From contig DXJG01000009.1 of the NCBI GenBank assembly GCA_019056805.1, forward strand, positions 1-64,000: DNA of 64,000 nucleotides, written 5' to 3'. Under the pieces are notes generated by a model. The model did no database searches. It had not been told where the DNA came from and saw only the letters and a list, made by a program, of their open reading frames with translations. Positions 9,491 to 18,980 of the stretch are shown in pieces; positions within the stretch are counted from its first letter, which is position 1, and each line of letters opens with the position of its first letter. The position numbers and the translations under genes are program-made. The DNA comes from Candidatus Baldrarchaeota archaeon. GTDB taxonomy: Archaea > Asgardarchaeota > Baldrarchaeia > Baldrarchaeales > DXJG01.

Positions 9491-11023
9491 CTATTCACTA
9501 CTTTTCTTTAAATACATCTTCCAGGTTAGAAAGAGAGTTTTGGGTCTAGCTGCCATCGCTTCATCAAGTTTAGTAACCGATGTATTATGTGGGGCACTCA
9601 AAACAATTTCAGGATTACTATATGCTTCTTCTGATATTTTTCTAAGCGATTCGATGAACTCGTCCATTTGCTCTTTTGTTGCTGTTTCAGTTGGCTCGAT
9701 CATAAGTGCTTCATGGACTATTAACGGGAAGTACATGGTTGGTGCATGGATACCAAAATCCAGAAGTCTCTTAGCTACATTTAAAGCTCTCACCTTGGTG
9801 TCTCGTTTCAAAGGTGATGCGCTAAAAACACACTCATGTTTTCTAGGTTTATCTTTCCCGTACGGAAGTTCAAAACCTTTTATTTCCTTTAATTTTTTAA
9901 CTAAGTAATTGGTGTTTAATACAGAGATTTCAGCAACTGTTTTAAGCCCTTCTTCACCTAATGCGAGAATGTAGGCAAAAGCTTTGACAAGAACATTGAA
10001 ATTTCCATAAAATCCCTTAACTTTACCAATCGAATGAGGTCTATCCCAATCTAAGTAGTATTTTTCTCCATCATATTCTACAAGAGGTACAGGAAGAAAC
10101 TTTTCAAGTTCCTTTGTAACACCAATTGGACCAGCTCCAGGACCTCCCCCACCATGAGGTGTTCCGAAAGTTTTATGCAAGTTTAAATGAACAATATCAA
10201 AACCCATATCACCAGGTCGAACTTTTCCCACAATAGCATTAAGATTTGCCCCATCGTAATAAAGTAACCCTCCAACGTCATGTACAATTCTTGCAATCTC
10301 CTCTATCCTTTCCTCAAAAATTCCTAACGTATTTGGATTCGTTAACATTAAACCTGCGGTTCTTTCAGAAACTGCAGCCTTTAAAGCTTCTATATCTACG
10401 CAACCATTTTCGTTGGAAGGTACAACAATGACTTTAAAACCGCCCATTGCAGCGCTAGCAGGATTTGTACCATGAGCCGAGTCTGGAACGATAATTTCAT
10501 CTCTTTTATCAAGTTCTCCGTTATACTCATGATAAGCTCTAATTAATTGCACTCCCGTAAATTCTCCATGTGCACCGGCAGCTGGTTGCAAAGTAAATCG
10601 ATGCATTCCCGTAATTTCTGCAAGCCATCTTTCAAGTTTATACATTAATTCTAAGGCACCTTGAACGGTACGTTCGTCTTGATAAGGATGAATCCACATT
10701 ACTTCTTCCATTGAAGCTAGTTCTTCATTTATTCTTGGATTATACTTCATAGTACAACTGCCCAAAGGATAAAAACCTGTATCTACGCCATAGTTCATTT
10801 GAGATAATCTAGTATAATGCTGTACAACTTCTACTTCTGAAAGTTCTGGAAGCTTAGGTTCATCTTTTCGCCTCAACTTTTCAGGGATAAGTTTTTCTAT
10901 ATCTCCTACTTCCTTTTTCACTTCGTCATCAGGATTCGGTACTATATGACCAATTCTTCCTTCTCCACCAATTTCAAATATAAGTGGTTCCAACCATTTT
11001 GCCTGTTGAAATTCCTTAACCAT
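9491..11023 (-). CDS. gcvPB: Glycine dehydrogenase (decarboxylating) subunit 2
   Basis: PLP-binding subunit of the P-protein of the glycine cleavage system. It decarboxylates glycine and passes the aminomethyl group to lipoyl GcvH. The PLP lysine lies in [16 protein letters not shown], with [14 protein letters not shown] upstream, as in the family. The ATG at 11023 directly follows the gcvPA stop, with one base between, and GGGGGTAGG at the end of gcvPA serves as RBS. A further in-frame codon upstream is less likely. GcvT, GcvH and a lipoamide dehydrogenase are not in the window. Confidence 0.94.
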   Translation of the reverse strand: MVKEFQQAKWLEPLIFEIGGEGRIGHIVPNPDDEVKKEVGDIEKLIPEKLRRKDEPKLPELSEVEVVQHYTRLSQMNYGVDTGFYPLGSCTMKYNPRINEELASMEEVMWIHPYQDERTVQGALELMYKLERWLAEITGMHRFTLQPAAGAHGEFTGVQLIRAYHEYNGELDKRDEIIVPDSAHGTNPASAAMGGFKVIVVPSNENGCVDIEALKAAVSERTAGLMLTNPNTLGIFEERIEEIARIVHDVGGLLYYDGANLNAIVGKVRPGDMGFDIVHLNLHKTFGTPHGGGGPGAGPIGVTKELEKFLPVPLVEYDGEKYYLDWDRPHSIGKVKGFYGNFNVLVKAFAYILALGEEGLKTVAEISVLNTNYLVKKLKEIKGFELPYGKDKPRKHECVFSASPLKRDTKVRALNVAKRLLDFGIHAPTMYFPLIVHEALMIEPTETATKEQMDEFIESLRKISEEAYSNPEIVLSAPHNTSVTKLDEAMAARPKTLFLTWKMYLKKSSE

Positions 11024-11024
11024 T

Positions 11025-12434
11025 TTACCTACCCCCTTCAACAATTTCCTTAATTGCTGAAACTAATTCGTCTATATCTTCCTTTGTGTGGATCTCTGTA
11101 ACACAGAGCAACATGGATTCTCCGAATTCTGGAAATTCCCTTTTTACATTTTTTCCTCCATGAATTCCTTTTTCCAAAAGTTTTTCATGAACAGTTTCGA
11201 CACTAATACCCTCTCGGTAGAAAGTAACTAAAAATTCTTTAAAATGAGGAGCCTTGAAATAAGGAGCTTTTACCCCGTCAATCGCATTTAATTTTTTCAT
11301 TGCATAATGAGAATTATAAAGTATAGTTTTACCGAGCTCAACAATTCCCTTTTTACCAAGTAAGGAGAGATATATTGCAGCTGCAACTGCACAGAGAGCT
11401 TCATTACTACATATATTTGAAGTAGCTCTTTCTCTCCTAATATGTTGTTCTCTTGTTTGAAGAGTCATAACAAAACCTCTATATTTTCCATCTTCAGACT
11501 TAGTCATCCCAATTATTCTGCCAGGCATTTGGCGAATAAATTTCATATCGTCTTTTGTCGCAAAAATTCCTAAGAGTGGACCCCCGAAGTTTAAAGGATT
11601 TCCCAGGGGTTGTCCTTCACCAACAACTATATCAGCATCATAGTCTCCCGGTGGACGTATAACACCCAAAGAGGTAGGATCAACACCAACAACAAGTAAG
11701 GATTCATTTCTATGAGCTATATCACTAACTTCGTCAACTTGAGTTTCCAAAAAACCAAGATAGGAGGGATTCTCTATATATACCCCAGCCACTTCACCTC
11801 TAAATTCATTAAACTTAGAGTCCAAGTCATTTAAGTCCAGTTGACCTGTATCCCTGTTAAAGTTCACCTGGACAATTTTAATACCAGCAGATTCTGCATA
11901 TGTTTTGAGGGTGGAAAATCTTTCGGGATGAATGATTTTTGGCACTAAAAATACCTTTTTCTTTGTCAGTCGATTTGTCATTAACGCAGCTTCGCCTAGG
12001 GCACTTGCCCAATCGTACATTGAAGCGTTTACAACAGGCATTTCTAGTAATTCTGCCATTAAACTTTGATATTCAAAAAGAGTTTGTAACATGCCTTGTG
12101 AAATTTCTGCTTGATAAGGTGTGTAACTGGTTAAAAATTCTCCCCTACTAATTAAAGCTTTAATAACAGCTGGAATATAATGCGGCCAGACACCAGCACC
12201 AAGAAAAGTGCACATATCAAGTACAGTTCTATTTTTCTTTAACATCCTTCTAACTTGTTTAAAAATTTCATATTCACTATGTACTTTCGGTAATTTCAGT
12301 TTTCCTTTATAAAAAAGTCTTTCTGGTACATCTGAGTACAATTCGCTAATATCATTTACACCAATTTCCTTTAATAACGTGTTACGTATCTTTCTTGGCG
12401 AATTCGGTATATAGGGATGAGCATCTTTTTCCAA
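11025..12434 (-). CDS. gcvPA: Glycine dehydrogenase (decarboxylating) subunit 1
   Basis: Partner of GcvPB in the two-subunit archaeal/bacterial P-protein. It has the fold but not the PLP lysine. Characteristic stretches are [37 protein letters not shown] and [14 protein letters not shown]. Length 469 is normal. The start is read as TTG at 12434 because GGAGGTG lies 7 nt upstream and no ATG is available. It is first gene of the gcvPA-gcvPB pair and its end overlaps the RBS of gcvPB, so the subunits are probably made in equal amounts. Confidence 0.93.
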   Translation of the reverse strand: MEKDAHPYIPNSPRKIRNTLLKEIGVNDISELYSDVPERLFYKGKLKLPKVHSEYEIFKQVRRMLKKNRTVLDMCTFLGAGVWPHYIPAVIKALISRGEFLTSYTPYQAEISQGMLQTLFEYQSLMAELLEMPVVNASMYDWASALGEAALMTNRLTKKKVFLVPKIIHPERFSTLKTYAESAGIKIVQVNFNRDTGQLDLNDLDSKFNEFRGEVAGVYIENPSYLGFLETQVDEVSDIAHRNESLLVVGVDPTSLGVIRPPGDYDADIVVGEGQPLGNPLNFGGPLLGIFATKDDMKFIRQMPGRIIGMTKSEDGKYRGFVMTLQTREQHIRRERATSNICSNEALCAVAAAIYLSLLGKKGIVELGKTILYNSHYAMKKLNAIDGVKAPYFKAPHFKEFLVTFYREGISVETVHEKLLEKGIHGGKNVKREFPEFGESMLLCVTEIHTKEDIDELVSAIKEIVEGGR

Positions 12435-13007
12435 TCAATACACCTCCACACGTATATACAATGAAAGCTATAACTAGGTTCATTTTGACCGTCTCGTTGA
12501 AATGTTAAAATTGCTGCCAACCCCACCTCAGTAGAAACCATAAATACTTAATGATACTAATTGGTATTTAAGATTTGACAGAACATAATATCTTTCCAAA
12601 TTATATTTCATCGAAATAATTTTAAGATACATAATTTACAAGCCTTTAGTATACGTGAAATCCTTATTAAATCTTAATTTCAAATCATGTAGCTGCATCT
12701 TAAAACTAAAATGATTAAATCATTTCATTAAAATAATTGAAGGAAGGCCGATAATATAGTCATTAAGGCATATACATTCCTTCCCAGTCCAATACATGGA
12801 AATTTAATAGAAAATGTTAAAACTAACCACGGCTCTACACATTAAATACCTATTTAACGGTAATTTCACTGGGATGTGGTAAAAGCGTTAGAAATAATAA
12901 TGGATAGGTAAACGTTAAGTTAATAACTAAGAGAACAAACTTATATACCACTTTTAGGGGTCAACTGCAAACATTCGGAATGAGACAATAAAATAGGAGG
13001 AAAACCT
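12435..13007. other. Intergenic region between gcvPA and the ribophorin-like gene
   Basis: This 570-bp AT-rich gap separates two divergent genes, so it should hold both promoters. On the minus strand an AAGTATTTATGG stretch near 12540-12555 could be a TATA element for gcvPA. On the plus strand TTATATACC serves the next gene. No open frame with an RBS, no tRNA and no box C/D element was recognised. No glycine-riboswitch-like fold was evident by eye. Confidence 0.5.
12939..12950 (+). promoter_or_regulatory. TATA box of the ribophorin I-like gene
   Basis: ACTTATATACC lies about 60 nt upstream of the GTG start, after a purine-rich stretch that could act as BRE. A transcription start near 12970-12975 would give a leader of about 35 nt. 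The RBS AGGAGG at 12995-13000 is 7 nt before GTG 13008. Confidence 0.5.
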
Positions 13008-14735
13008 GTGAAAAAAACAAATATTTCACTAATACTAATGACTACTATAATACTCCTAACCCTAATAGTAAACTCCACAACGCAAGCACAAACCAGCCAA
13101 AACCTCATAGTTTTGGAAGCTACCCGGACAATAAATGTTGAGAACTTTGGACTCCTAAATGTAACTGATACAATAACTATAAAAAATAATGGAACAATTC
13201 CCGTGTCAAGTTTTAAGATAGCTATTAAGAAAGATTTCGTTAAAAATTTATGTTACATAGGAGTTAAAGATCAAGACAACAGAAAGTTAGAATTAAAATA
13301 CATAGGAGTAGAAGAAACTACCAACTACACTTATTGGGAAGTTTTCTTTAACGAACCAATAAATCCCGAGAAAACTAAGAATCTCATAGTAATAACGGTA
13401 TACGGTGGTTTAATAAATCCAATACCAGAAAGCGAGCAAACGTATGAATTCAACTTTTACTATTATCCTACCTTACCGTATTATATAAAGAATTGTAAAG
13501 TAGAAATAAAAATTCCAAGAGGAGCAACAACAAAAAATGAAACATCACCTATAGAAGTATCAGACCTTTCCCCTCTAACTTACAAAACTTTCTACTTCCA
13601 ATACAACTATACCAGAAATTCGCTGATAAACGTAGAATTCCAAAGAGAAATAAAACCTTATGATATAGCCTACATAAAGGTAAAAGAAACTTATGTGCTA
13701 AAAAATATTGGTTTTTCAACTATCGAAAAATGGGAATTTAAACTACCAGAAGGTGCCACAAAAATATCCGTCTCTGATGCAGCAGGACCAATAAAGGCGG
13801 ATATAGACCAAGGAAACTTAACAACAAAAACAACAGTGACCATATCATTTACCAGTGGAAGAAAGGAAGTACTAGGACCTGGTATCATATATACGATACA
13901 TGTAGCCTACCTACTCCCAGCAGATACTTATCTTAAAAATATAAACACAGCTTACAGATTAATCGTACCAATCTATCCCGAAGTTCCAGCACTCGTAACA
14001 AAAGGAACAACTATTATAATACTACCAATTGACACAAAAGTTAATCCACCAAAAATAGAAACAACGCCAACAGGCCAAATACTCCAGCCACAAATAGAAC
14101 AAAATAAAGTCATCTACACATATTATAATACAACAGCCTCTACAGGAAATCTAAAAATTAATATAACATATAGTGTCAACCCACTTTACACTTTAACGAG
14201 ACCACTAACATATGCTGCAATTCTTACAGCAATAGCAACAATATACATAGCTACTAGAAAAGTCCGAGTCGCAGTAACACCGCCAACTGTAGAAGTTCCA
14301 GTCGCAGTACCTGTGCCTACACCTATCATAAACGAATTCTGTAGAGTATATGAAGAGAAATTAGCATTGCTACTAGAACTAGACAAATTAGAAGAAGCAT
14401 TAAAAACGAGAAAAATAAAGAAAAAGGACTACAAAAGAAGATTAAAGATATACGAACGTGAACTCATGAATGTAAATAAAGAAGTAGAGAAAGTAAAAGA
14501 AGAGCTGAGAAAAGCAGCACCAAAACTCGAAGACTACATAAAACGCATAGAACTTCTTGAAGCAGAAAGAGAAAGCGTAAAAGCAAGCATAAACCAACTT
14601 GAAAGAAGCTACAAAACAGGAAGAATTACAAAACTAGCTTATGCAAAGCTAAGAAGACAATATGAAGGAAGATTAAGAAAAATCTATTCAAATATGGATA
14701 AAGTAATCTTTGAACTCAGAGAAGCAACCAAATAA
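13008..14735 (+). CDS. Ribophorin I-like type I membrane protein
   Basis: The protein has a signal peptide (residues about 1-28, ending TTQAQ) and a long beta-rich exterior domain to about 395. One membrane helix follows near 399-421 (LTYAAILTAIATIYIA), then a cytoplasmic coiled coil rich in Lys and Glu (about 440-575). The order and several stretches recall eukaryotic ribophorin I/Ost1, the oligosaccharyltransferase subunit: an opening like VENFGLLNVTDTITIKNNG, the FYYYPTLPYY segment, a TFYFQYNYTRN segment, the helix and the coiled coil. Many N-x-S/T sequons occur outside. Ribophorin I homologues have been reported in Asgard genomes. No AglB/STT3 lies nearby. Identification is from recalled family features, not a search. 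Confidence 0.65.
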   Translation: MKKTNISLILMTTIILLTLIVNSTTQAQTSQNLIVLEATRTINVENFGLLNVTDTITIKNNGTIPVSSFKIAIKKDFVKNLCYIGVKDQDNRKLELKYIGVEETTNYTYWEVFFNEPINPEKTKNLIVITVYGGLINPIPESEQTYEFNFYYYPTLPYYIKNCKVEIKIPRGATTKNETSPIEVSDLSPLTYKTFYFQYNYTRNSLINVEFQREIKPYDIAYIKVKETYVLKNIGFSTIEKWEFKLPEGATKISVSDAAGPIKADIDQGNLTTKTTVTISFTSGRKEVLGPGIIYTIHVAYLLPADTYLKNINTAYRLIVPIYPEVPALVTKGTTIIILPIDTKVNPPKIETTPTGQILQPQIEQNKVIYTYYNTTASTGNLKINITYSVNPLYTLTRPLTYAAILTAIATIYIATRKVRVAVTPPTVEVPVAVPVPTPIINEFCRVYEEKLALLLELDKLEEALKTRKIKKKDYKRRLKIYERELMNVNKEVEKVKEELRKAAPKLEDYIKRIELLEAERESVKASINQLERSYKTGRITKLAYAKLRRQYEGRLRKIYSNMDKVIFELREATK

Positions 14736-14831
14736 AATATGTTTCCTAACTATTTTAAACTATTTTTAATATTTTATTTAAAACTGGTATACAATATCAA
14801 GAAACAAAACAAAAACTGGTAAAAAACAATT

Positions 14832-14926
14832 TGGTAGCCCGGCCCGGATTCGAACCGGGGTCCCCGGCTTTCTTCGGTTTATTTACCGCCAAAGGCCGGG
14901 AGGCTTGACCGCTACCCCACCGGGCT
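14832..14926 (-). tRNA. tRNA-Gln(UUG) with a 19-nt intron
   Basis: The acceptor stem is AGCCCGG/CCGGGCT, the T arm CCCGG-TTCGAAT-CCGGG, the discriminator A, and CCA is encoded in the gene. The anticodon loop is CUUUGGA with anticodon UUG, flanked by the CCGGC/GCCGG stem. A 19-nt intron sits at the canonical site after position 37 (14870-14888). Without it the mature tRNA is 76 nt including CCA. Confidence 0.95.
14870..14888 (-). other. Canonical intron of tRNA-Gln (37/38)
   Basis: On the tRNA strand the anticodon stem is followed by CTTT, which pairs with GAAG near the intron end. The bulges are GG^C at the 5' site and AA^A at the 3' site. GGT/ACC closes the intron hairpin. This is a textbook bulge-helix-bulge, so the splice positions are well supported. 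Confidence 0.9.
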
Positions 14927-15071
14927 TTAATAATCTTATCATGTTGATTACAGCTTAAGATAGTTGACGCTAAATTATAATGGTAATTGGTTTTTTATTT
15001 TTATTGTATGGATGTAGAGAGTCACCTATATAAGTGGTTCTCTTAAGAGAGATTATTCAGGTGAACAGAAG

Positions 15072-15635
15072 ATGAACATACTTGTTATCGGCGATTTTCA
15101 CATTCCATCAAGAGCCCATGATATTCCAGAGCCTATTAAAAGCTCTATCTCAAAGAAAAAGTTTGACTTAGTTCTATGCACTGGAGACCTTGTCGATGAA
15201 AGAGTTTTGAACATGTTAGAAGAATTTGGACCAGTAAAACGAGTTGTCGGAAACATGGATTACGTCAGCGGTCCTAGAAGTATAAAAGTTAGGATAGGAA
15301 ATTTTGACATAGGGGTGTTCCATGGTAGTGGAATATATCCTAGAGGAAACCCTCAGCAACTGTATTCCGTAGCTAAACAATTAAATGTTGAAGTTTTAAT
15401 TCACGGTCATACACATGCCTTATCAATTCAGCTTTTTGGCGACGTTCTTCTATTAAATCCTGGTAGCGCCACAGGTGTTTGGGGTGGTGGTCCGGCTTCG
15501 CTAAAACCCAGCTTCATGATTCTAAATATCACAAATAACGAATTAATTGTTAAAGGCTACGAACTTGTTGGGCAAGAACTTAGAGAAATTGTTAAAAAAT
15601 ATGTCAAAACAAACAAGGGCATAAAGGAAATATAA
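15072..15635 (+). CDS. Vps29-like/MJ0936-type metallophosphoesterase
   Basis: Calcineurin-type phosphoesterase of the YfcE/MJ0936/Vps29 group. Metal-ligand motifs are in order: GDFHIPSR, CTGDL, VVGNMD, FHGSG and HGHTH, and the family signature NPGSATG is present. The GNMD in place of GNHD is usual for this group, whose archaeal members are phosphodiesterases. The full ligand set predicts an active enzyme, unlike a purely scaffolding Vps29. GDFHIP, CTGDL and NPGSATG also match eukaryotic Vps29 closely. The substrate is unknown. Length 187 is standard, and ATG 15072 has a weak upstream purine stretch. Confidence 0.88.
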   Translation: MNILVIGDFHIPSRAHDIPEPIKSSISKKKFDLVLCTGDLVDERVLNMLEEFGPVKRVVGNMDYVSGPRSIKVRIGNFDIGVFHGSGIYPRGNPQQLYSVAKQLNVEVLIHGHTHALSIQLFGDVLLLNPGSATGVWGGGPASLKPSFMILNITNNELIVKGYELVGQELREIVKKYVKTNKGIKEI

Positions 15636-15986
15636 TGTATAATATATCATTTCATGTTCACATTACTTCTCTTAACATTTCTACAGTTTTCTTTTAGAAA
15701 CAAAAGAGATCGAAAGTTCTATAATTATATAAAGGGTCATAACATTACTTAGTAGTATATGAATCAATTTAGATCAGCTCTGTCGCTGTTAAGAGAACGT
15801 GTTCTTTATTTAACGGGTAATTTATTGTTTTAATATTATTTACTTCAGTTCGAGGAGGCACAATGAATATTTTACTTCGAAAATTTAATTATGTTAATAA
15901 CATTATTGAAGTTGGTCTTTTTATGATAAGTTTAGAAGTTGTTATATTCTAAATTAATTTGACTATTGTCGATCACGGTGGGATAA
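15636..15986. other. Intergenic region with promoter-like TATA and hairpin
   Basis: This 350-bp gap follows the phosphoesterase. ATTATATAAAGG near 15724 is a good TATA candidate. Downstream, AGAGAA-CGTG-TTCTTT near 15790-15810 can form a short hairpin. A 29-codon frame with a strong RBS follows (separate entry). A small RNA or a leader for the MutS-like gene is conceivable; nothing else is recognised. Confidence 0.35.
15863..15952 (+). CDS. Possible small ORF of 29 codons
   Basis: ATG 15863 lies 4 nt after GAGGAGG, a very strong ribosome site, and the frame runs to TAA 15950-15952. The product would be hydrophobic at its C-terminal half (IIEVGLFMISLEVVIF) after a basic start (MNILLRKF). It resembles no family I know. 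It could be a tiny membrane peptide or a leader peptide for the MutS-like gene 35 nt downstream. The strong RBS is the only real evidence. Confidence 0.3.
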   Translation: MNILLRKFNYVNNIIEVGLFMISLEVVIF

Positions 15987-18173
15987 ATGAAGATAGAGAA
16001 ACTCAGTCAAATACCTGGTATTGGCTCAAAAGTTGCAGAAAGACTCATTAAATACATCGGAAGTGAAGAGGAAACAATAAAGGCTATCATTGAAGCAGAT
16101 ATTACTAAGCTTATGTCAGTTCCTGGTATCGGTCAAGGTCTAGCAACTAAAATTATTAGAAATGCGTACTCAATAATTGAAGGAGTTTCCTTGGAAGAGG
16201 TTTTAAAAACATTAGACGCTAGAAAGATGTATGAAAGAATATTAGATATTATTCGCAACTATACTAGAACTAATTATAGTAAAAATAAATTAACGTTATA
16301 TTTTCCTCTTCCTCCTCGAAAAATAAATGTAATGCTTGAGAGATTAAAGTATTTTGCCGAAGCTAAAAGTCTCGTTGAGAATCTGGATGATGAACTATTA
16401 AATAAAATTAAAAATCAGCTTTCTAAGATTAGACCTCTTCGTGCGGGAAAAATCGAGAGACGGATAAGCGATAGGGTTATACTAACCGACGATGAAGAAG
16501 TTTTCAACAAACTACATGAACTAGAATTAAATAAAATTACCAACTTATTCTTAGTTAAACCCGGTGAAAGCTTGGGAGAATACGTTCAGTCCTATGACCT
16601 TGTACTTTTTATTTCTAGTGGTGCGCCTTACGATACTGCCATAGACTATGCTTTTAATGCTGAAGTTGTTGGAAAAGATGTTTCCATTGAGTTTTTAATT
16701 CCAGAACTAGTTATTTCCTTTTTTTCCACAAATTACGAGGTTATCAAAGCTGCTTGTGAACTTGGGAAATATGTTCATTCTCTTCCTGATAAGCCCGCTA
16801 TTACAAAATTTAAAGACCACATTGACCTACAAAAGCTTGAGGATGTAGAAAAATTACTTTTAACTTTAACTGAGAGTGGTGATATAAAAGAAGAAGTTGA
16901 TGAAGAACTAGATAGGTTAAGAAATGCCTTAAACAATCTACAAACCATAATTGGCGATATAGAAGTTCAGATCAACGATGAAGTAAAAGAAAAAATTATG
17001 GAACATAAAGTTATCATTGAAGGAGAACGACTTCTTGATTTACTAAAAGAAGCTGCTGCAAGCGAAGCCGGAAGCGAAAGTCTCAAATCCGTATTTCCAG
17101 AGTTATCTGGTGAACTTTTAGAGGTTATTACTGAAATCTGTCAACGAGCTGAAGATCTTGTATGTCAAAAATTGAAATTAACAGGGGAAGAACTAGAGTT
17201 TGTTGAAGGATTATTTCCAAGAGACCTAATATTACCGATCCAAGCTGATAGTAGAAAAATCAGTTTATTGGAAGATTTTCTTAGAAAAGAGTATACTTTA
17301 AGAAGATATAAAATGCTTAGGGAAATAGCCCTAAAACTTAACGAGTTGAAAAGAAGCGTTGAAGAAGCCGTTAAGACCCTTCTTGATTTTGATCTCTTCT
17401 TTGCGGTTGGTCTTTTTGCTAAAGATTATTCTTTGAATGTTCCTAATTTAAGCGAAGAATATGTAGGCATTGGGTTTACTAAAGGACGAAACCTGTTCTT
17501 AAGGGAACTAGAACTAAAAAGTAAAATCAAAGTTATTCCAGTTGACTATGTTGTTGGGGATGTTTCTATTCAACCGCCTAACACTAACAAAGAAAGAATT
17601 ATTGTTTTAAGTGGAGCAAATAGCGGCGGAAAAACAACACTACTCAATTTAATCGCCCAAATAGTTATACTGGCACAAATGGGCTTTCCTGTTCCTGCAG
17701 ATGAAGTTTATCTATGTCCCTTTGACGAGATATATCTCTTTTCACGTTCAAGAGGTATCATGGACGCTGGAGCTTTCGAAGCAACTCTTAAAAACTTTGC
17801 CAAAGTTATCACAAGTCCTAAAAAGAAACTAGTACTTGTGGACGAGTTAGAAGCCATCACCGAGCCTGGCGCAGCGGCAAAAGTAATTGCAGGAATCTTA
17901 GAACTCCTATATAGTAGTAAGAATACATGTGCAGTCTTTATTAGCCATTTAGCTGAAGAGGTAATGAAAGTTGTAAAGGTTCCTATTAGAGTAGATGGCA
18001 TTGAAGCCAGCGGCTTAGATGAAAATTTAAATTTAATAGTCAATAGAAACCCCATATACAATTATCTCGCTCGATCCACACCCGAATTAATAGTAGAAAG
18101 ACTCTACCGCTTATCTAAGGGAAGCGAAAAAGAAGTTTATGAAAAACTCCTTGAAGAATTTGGAGGAAAATGA
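15987..18173 (+). CDS. Archaeal MutS-like ATPase with N-terminal helix-hairpin-helix
   Basis: Two helix-hairpin-helix units (IPGIGSKVAERLIKYIG and VPGIGQGLATKII, residues about 8-60) precede a helical core. The MutS-type ATPase domain follows, with Walker A SGANSGGKTTLL near residue 541 and Walker B LVLVDELEAITEPG. The mismatch-recognition domain of MutS1 and the Smr domain of MutS2 are both absent. This is the archaeal MutS-like/MutS5 architecture, probably acting on branched or recombination DNA. It overlaps no neighbour. The SAM hydrolase gene starts 7 bp downstream, so they may share a transcript. Confidence 0.88.
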   Translation: MKIEKLSQIPGIGSKVAERLIKYIGSEEETIKAIIEADITKLMSVPGIGQGLATKIIRNAYSIIEGVSLEEVLKTLDARKMYERILDIIRNYTRTNYSKNKLTLYFPLPPRKINVMLERLKYFAEAKSLVENLDDELLNKIKNQLSKIRPLRAGKIERRISDRVILTDDEEVFNKLHELELNKITNLFLVKPGESLGEYVQSYDLVLFISSGAPYDTAIDYAFNAEVVGKDVSIEFLIPELVISFFSTNYEVIKAACELGKYVHSLPDKPAITKFKDHIDLQKLEDVEKLLLTLTESGDIKEEVDEELDRLRNALNNLQTIIGDIEVQINDEVKEKIMEHKVIIEGERLLDLLKEAAASEAGSESLKSVFPELSGELLEVITEICQRAEDLVCQKLKLTGEELEFVEGLFPRDLILPIQADSRKISLLEDFLRKEYTLRRYKMLREIALKLNELKRSVEEAVKTLLDFDLFFAVGLFAKDYSLNVPNLSEEYVGIGFTKGRNLFLRELELKSKIKVIPVDYVVGDVSIQPPNTNKERIIVLSGANSGGKTTLLNLIAQIVILAQMGFPVPADEVYLCPFDEIYLFSRSRGIMDAGAFEATLKNFAKVITSPKKKLVLVDELEAITEPGAAAKVIAGILELLYSSKNTCAVFISHLAEEVMKVVKVPIRVDGIEASGLDENLNLIVNRNPIYNYLARSTPELIVERLYRLSKGSEKEVYEKLLEEFGGK

Positions 18174-18179
18174 TACCAA

Positions 18180-18980
18180 ATGAAGAAGATAATAACTTTA
18201 CTAACAGACTTCGGGTTAAAGGACCCTTATGTCGGCGCCATGAAAGGGGTTATACTCTCAATATGTCCAAATGCAAATATAATAGATATTTCCCATGAAA
18301 TTAGAAAATTTGATATTCGACAAGGAGCTTATGTACTCGCTTCAGCTGCTTCCTTTTTTCCAAAGGGTACAATACATGTTGGTGTGGTCGATCCAGGTGT
18401 TGGAACAACTAGAAAACCCATAATCATAGAAACTAAGAAAAGCCTCTATATAGGCCCTGATAACGGGCTCCTTATACTTGCAGCATTAAAAGAAGGAATA
18501 AAAAAGGTAGTTCACATATCAAATAGAAAATATATGCTCCCCCGTATCTCCCACACTTTCCATGGTAGAGATATTTTTGCTCCTGCAGCAGCACACTTAG
18601 CAAACGGTATTCCAATAGAAGAATTTGGGCCTCCACTTGAAAAATATGAAACATTAACCTTTTCAAAACCAAAAATACATAAAAACCATATTGAAGGGGA
18701 AATAATCTACATAGACGACTTCGGCAACATAGTAACCAATATCTACCGTGAACTCTTAGAAAAAATAAGCATAAATGAAGGAGAAATTATAAAAATACTA
18801 TTTAACGATAGAACTGAGAAAGTTCTAAAGATCTGCAAAGCATACAATGAAGTGAAAGAAGGAGAATTTTTAGCTATAATTGGCAGTGGAGATTTCCTTG
18901 AGATATCTATTAACCAAGGAAATGCAGCTAAAAAACTAAATATAAAAGAGGGAACAAAGGTAGTAGTAGAACTGGTTTAA
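18180..18980 (+). CDS. SAM hydroxide adenosyltransferase (DUF62 SAM hydrolase)
   Basis: Enzyme that hydrolyses S-adenosylmethionine to adenosine and methionine. Family marks are LLTDFGLKDPYVGAMKG at the start, HVGVVDPGVGT, IGPDNGLL, HTFHGRDIFAPAAAHLA and DDFGNIVTNI. Length 266 is typical. Its last 4 bp overlap the convergent ogt gene. Together with MTA phosphorylase, SAH hydrolase and SAH deaminase further on, it points to active recycling of SAM by-products. The physiological role of the family is not settled. Confidence 0.92.
   Translation: MKKIITLLTDFGLKDPYVGAMKGVILSICPNANIIDISHEIRKFDIRQGAYVLASAASFFPKGTIHVGVVDPGVGTTRKPIIIETKKSLYIGPDNGLLILAALKEGIKKVVHISNRKYMLPRISHTFHGRDIFAPAAAHLANGIPIEEFGPPLEKYETLTFSKPKIHKNHIEGEIIYIDDFGNIVTNIYRELLEKISINEGEIIKILFNDRTEKVLKICKAYNEVKEGEFLAIIGSGDFLEISINQGNAAKKLNIKEGTKVVVELV

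Noticed and set aside
12435-13007. Possible glycine riboswitch before gcvPA
   Set aside because: No paired aptamer-like helices were seen and archaeal glycine riboswitches are not expected.
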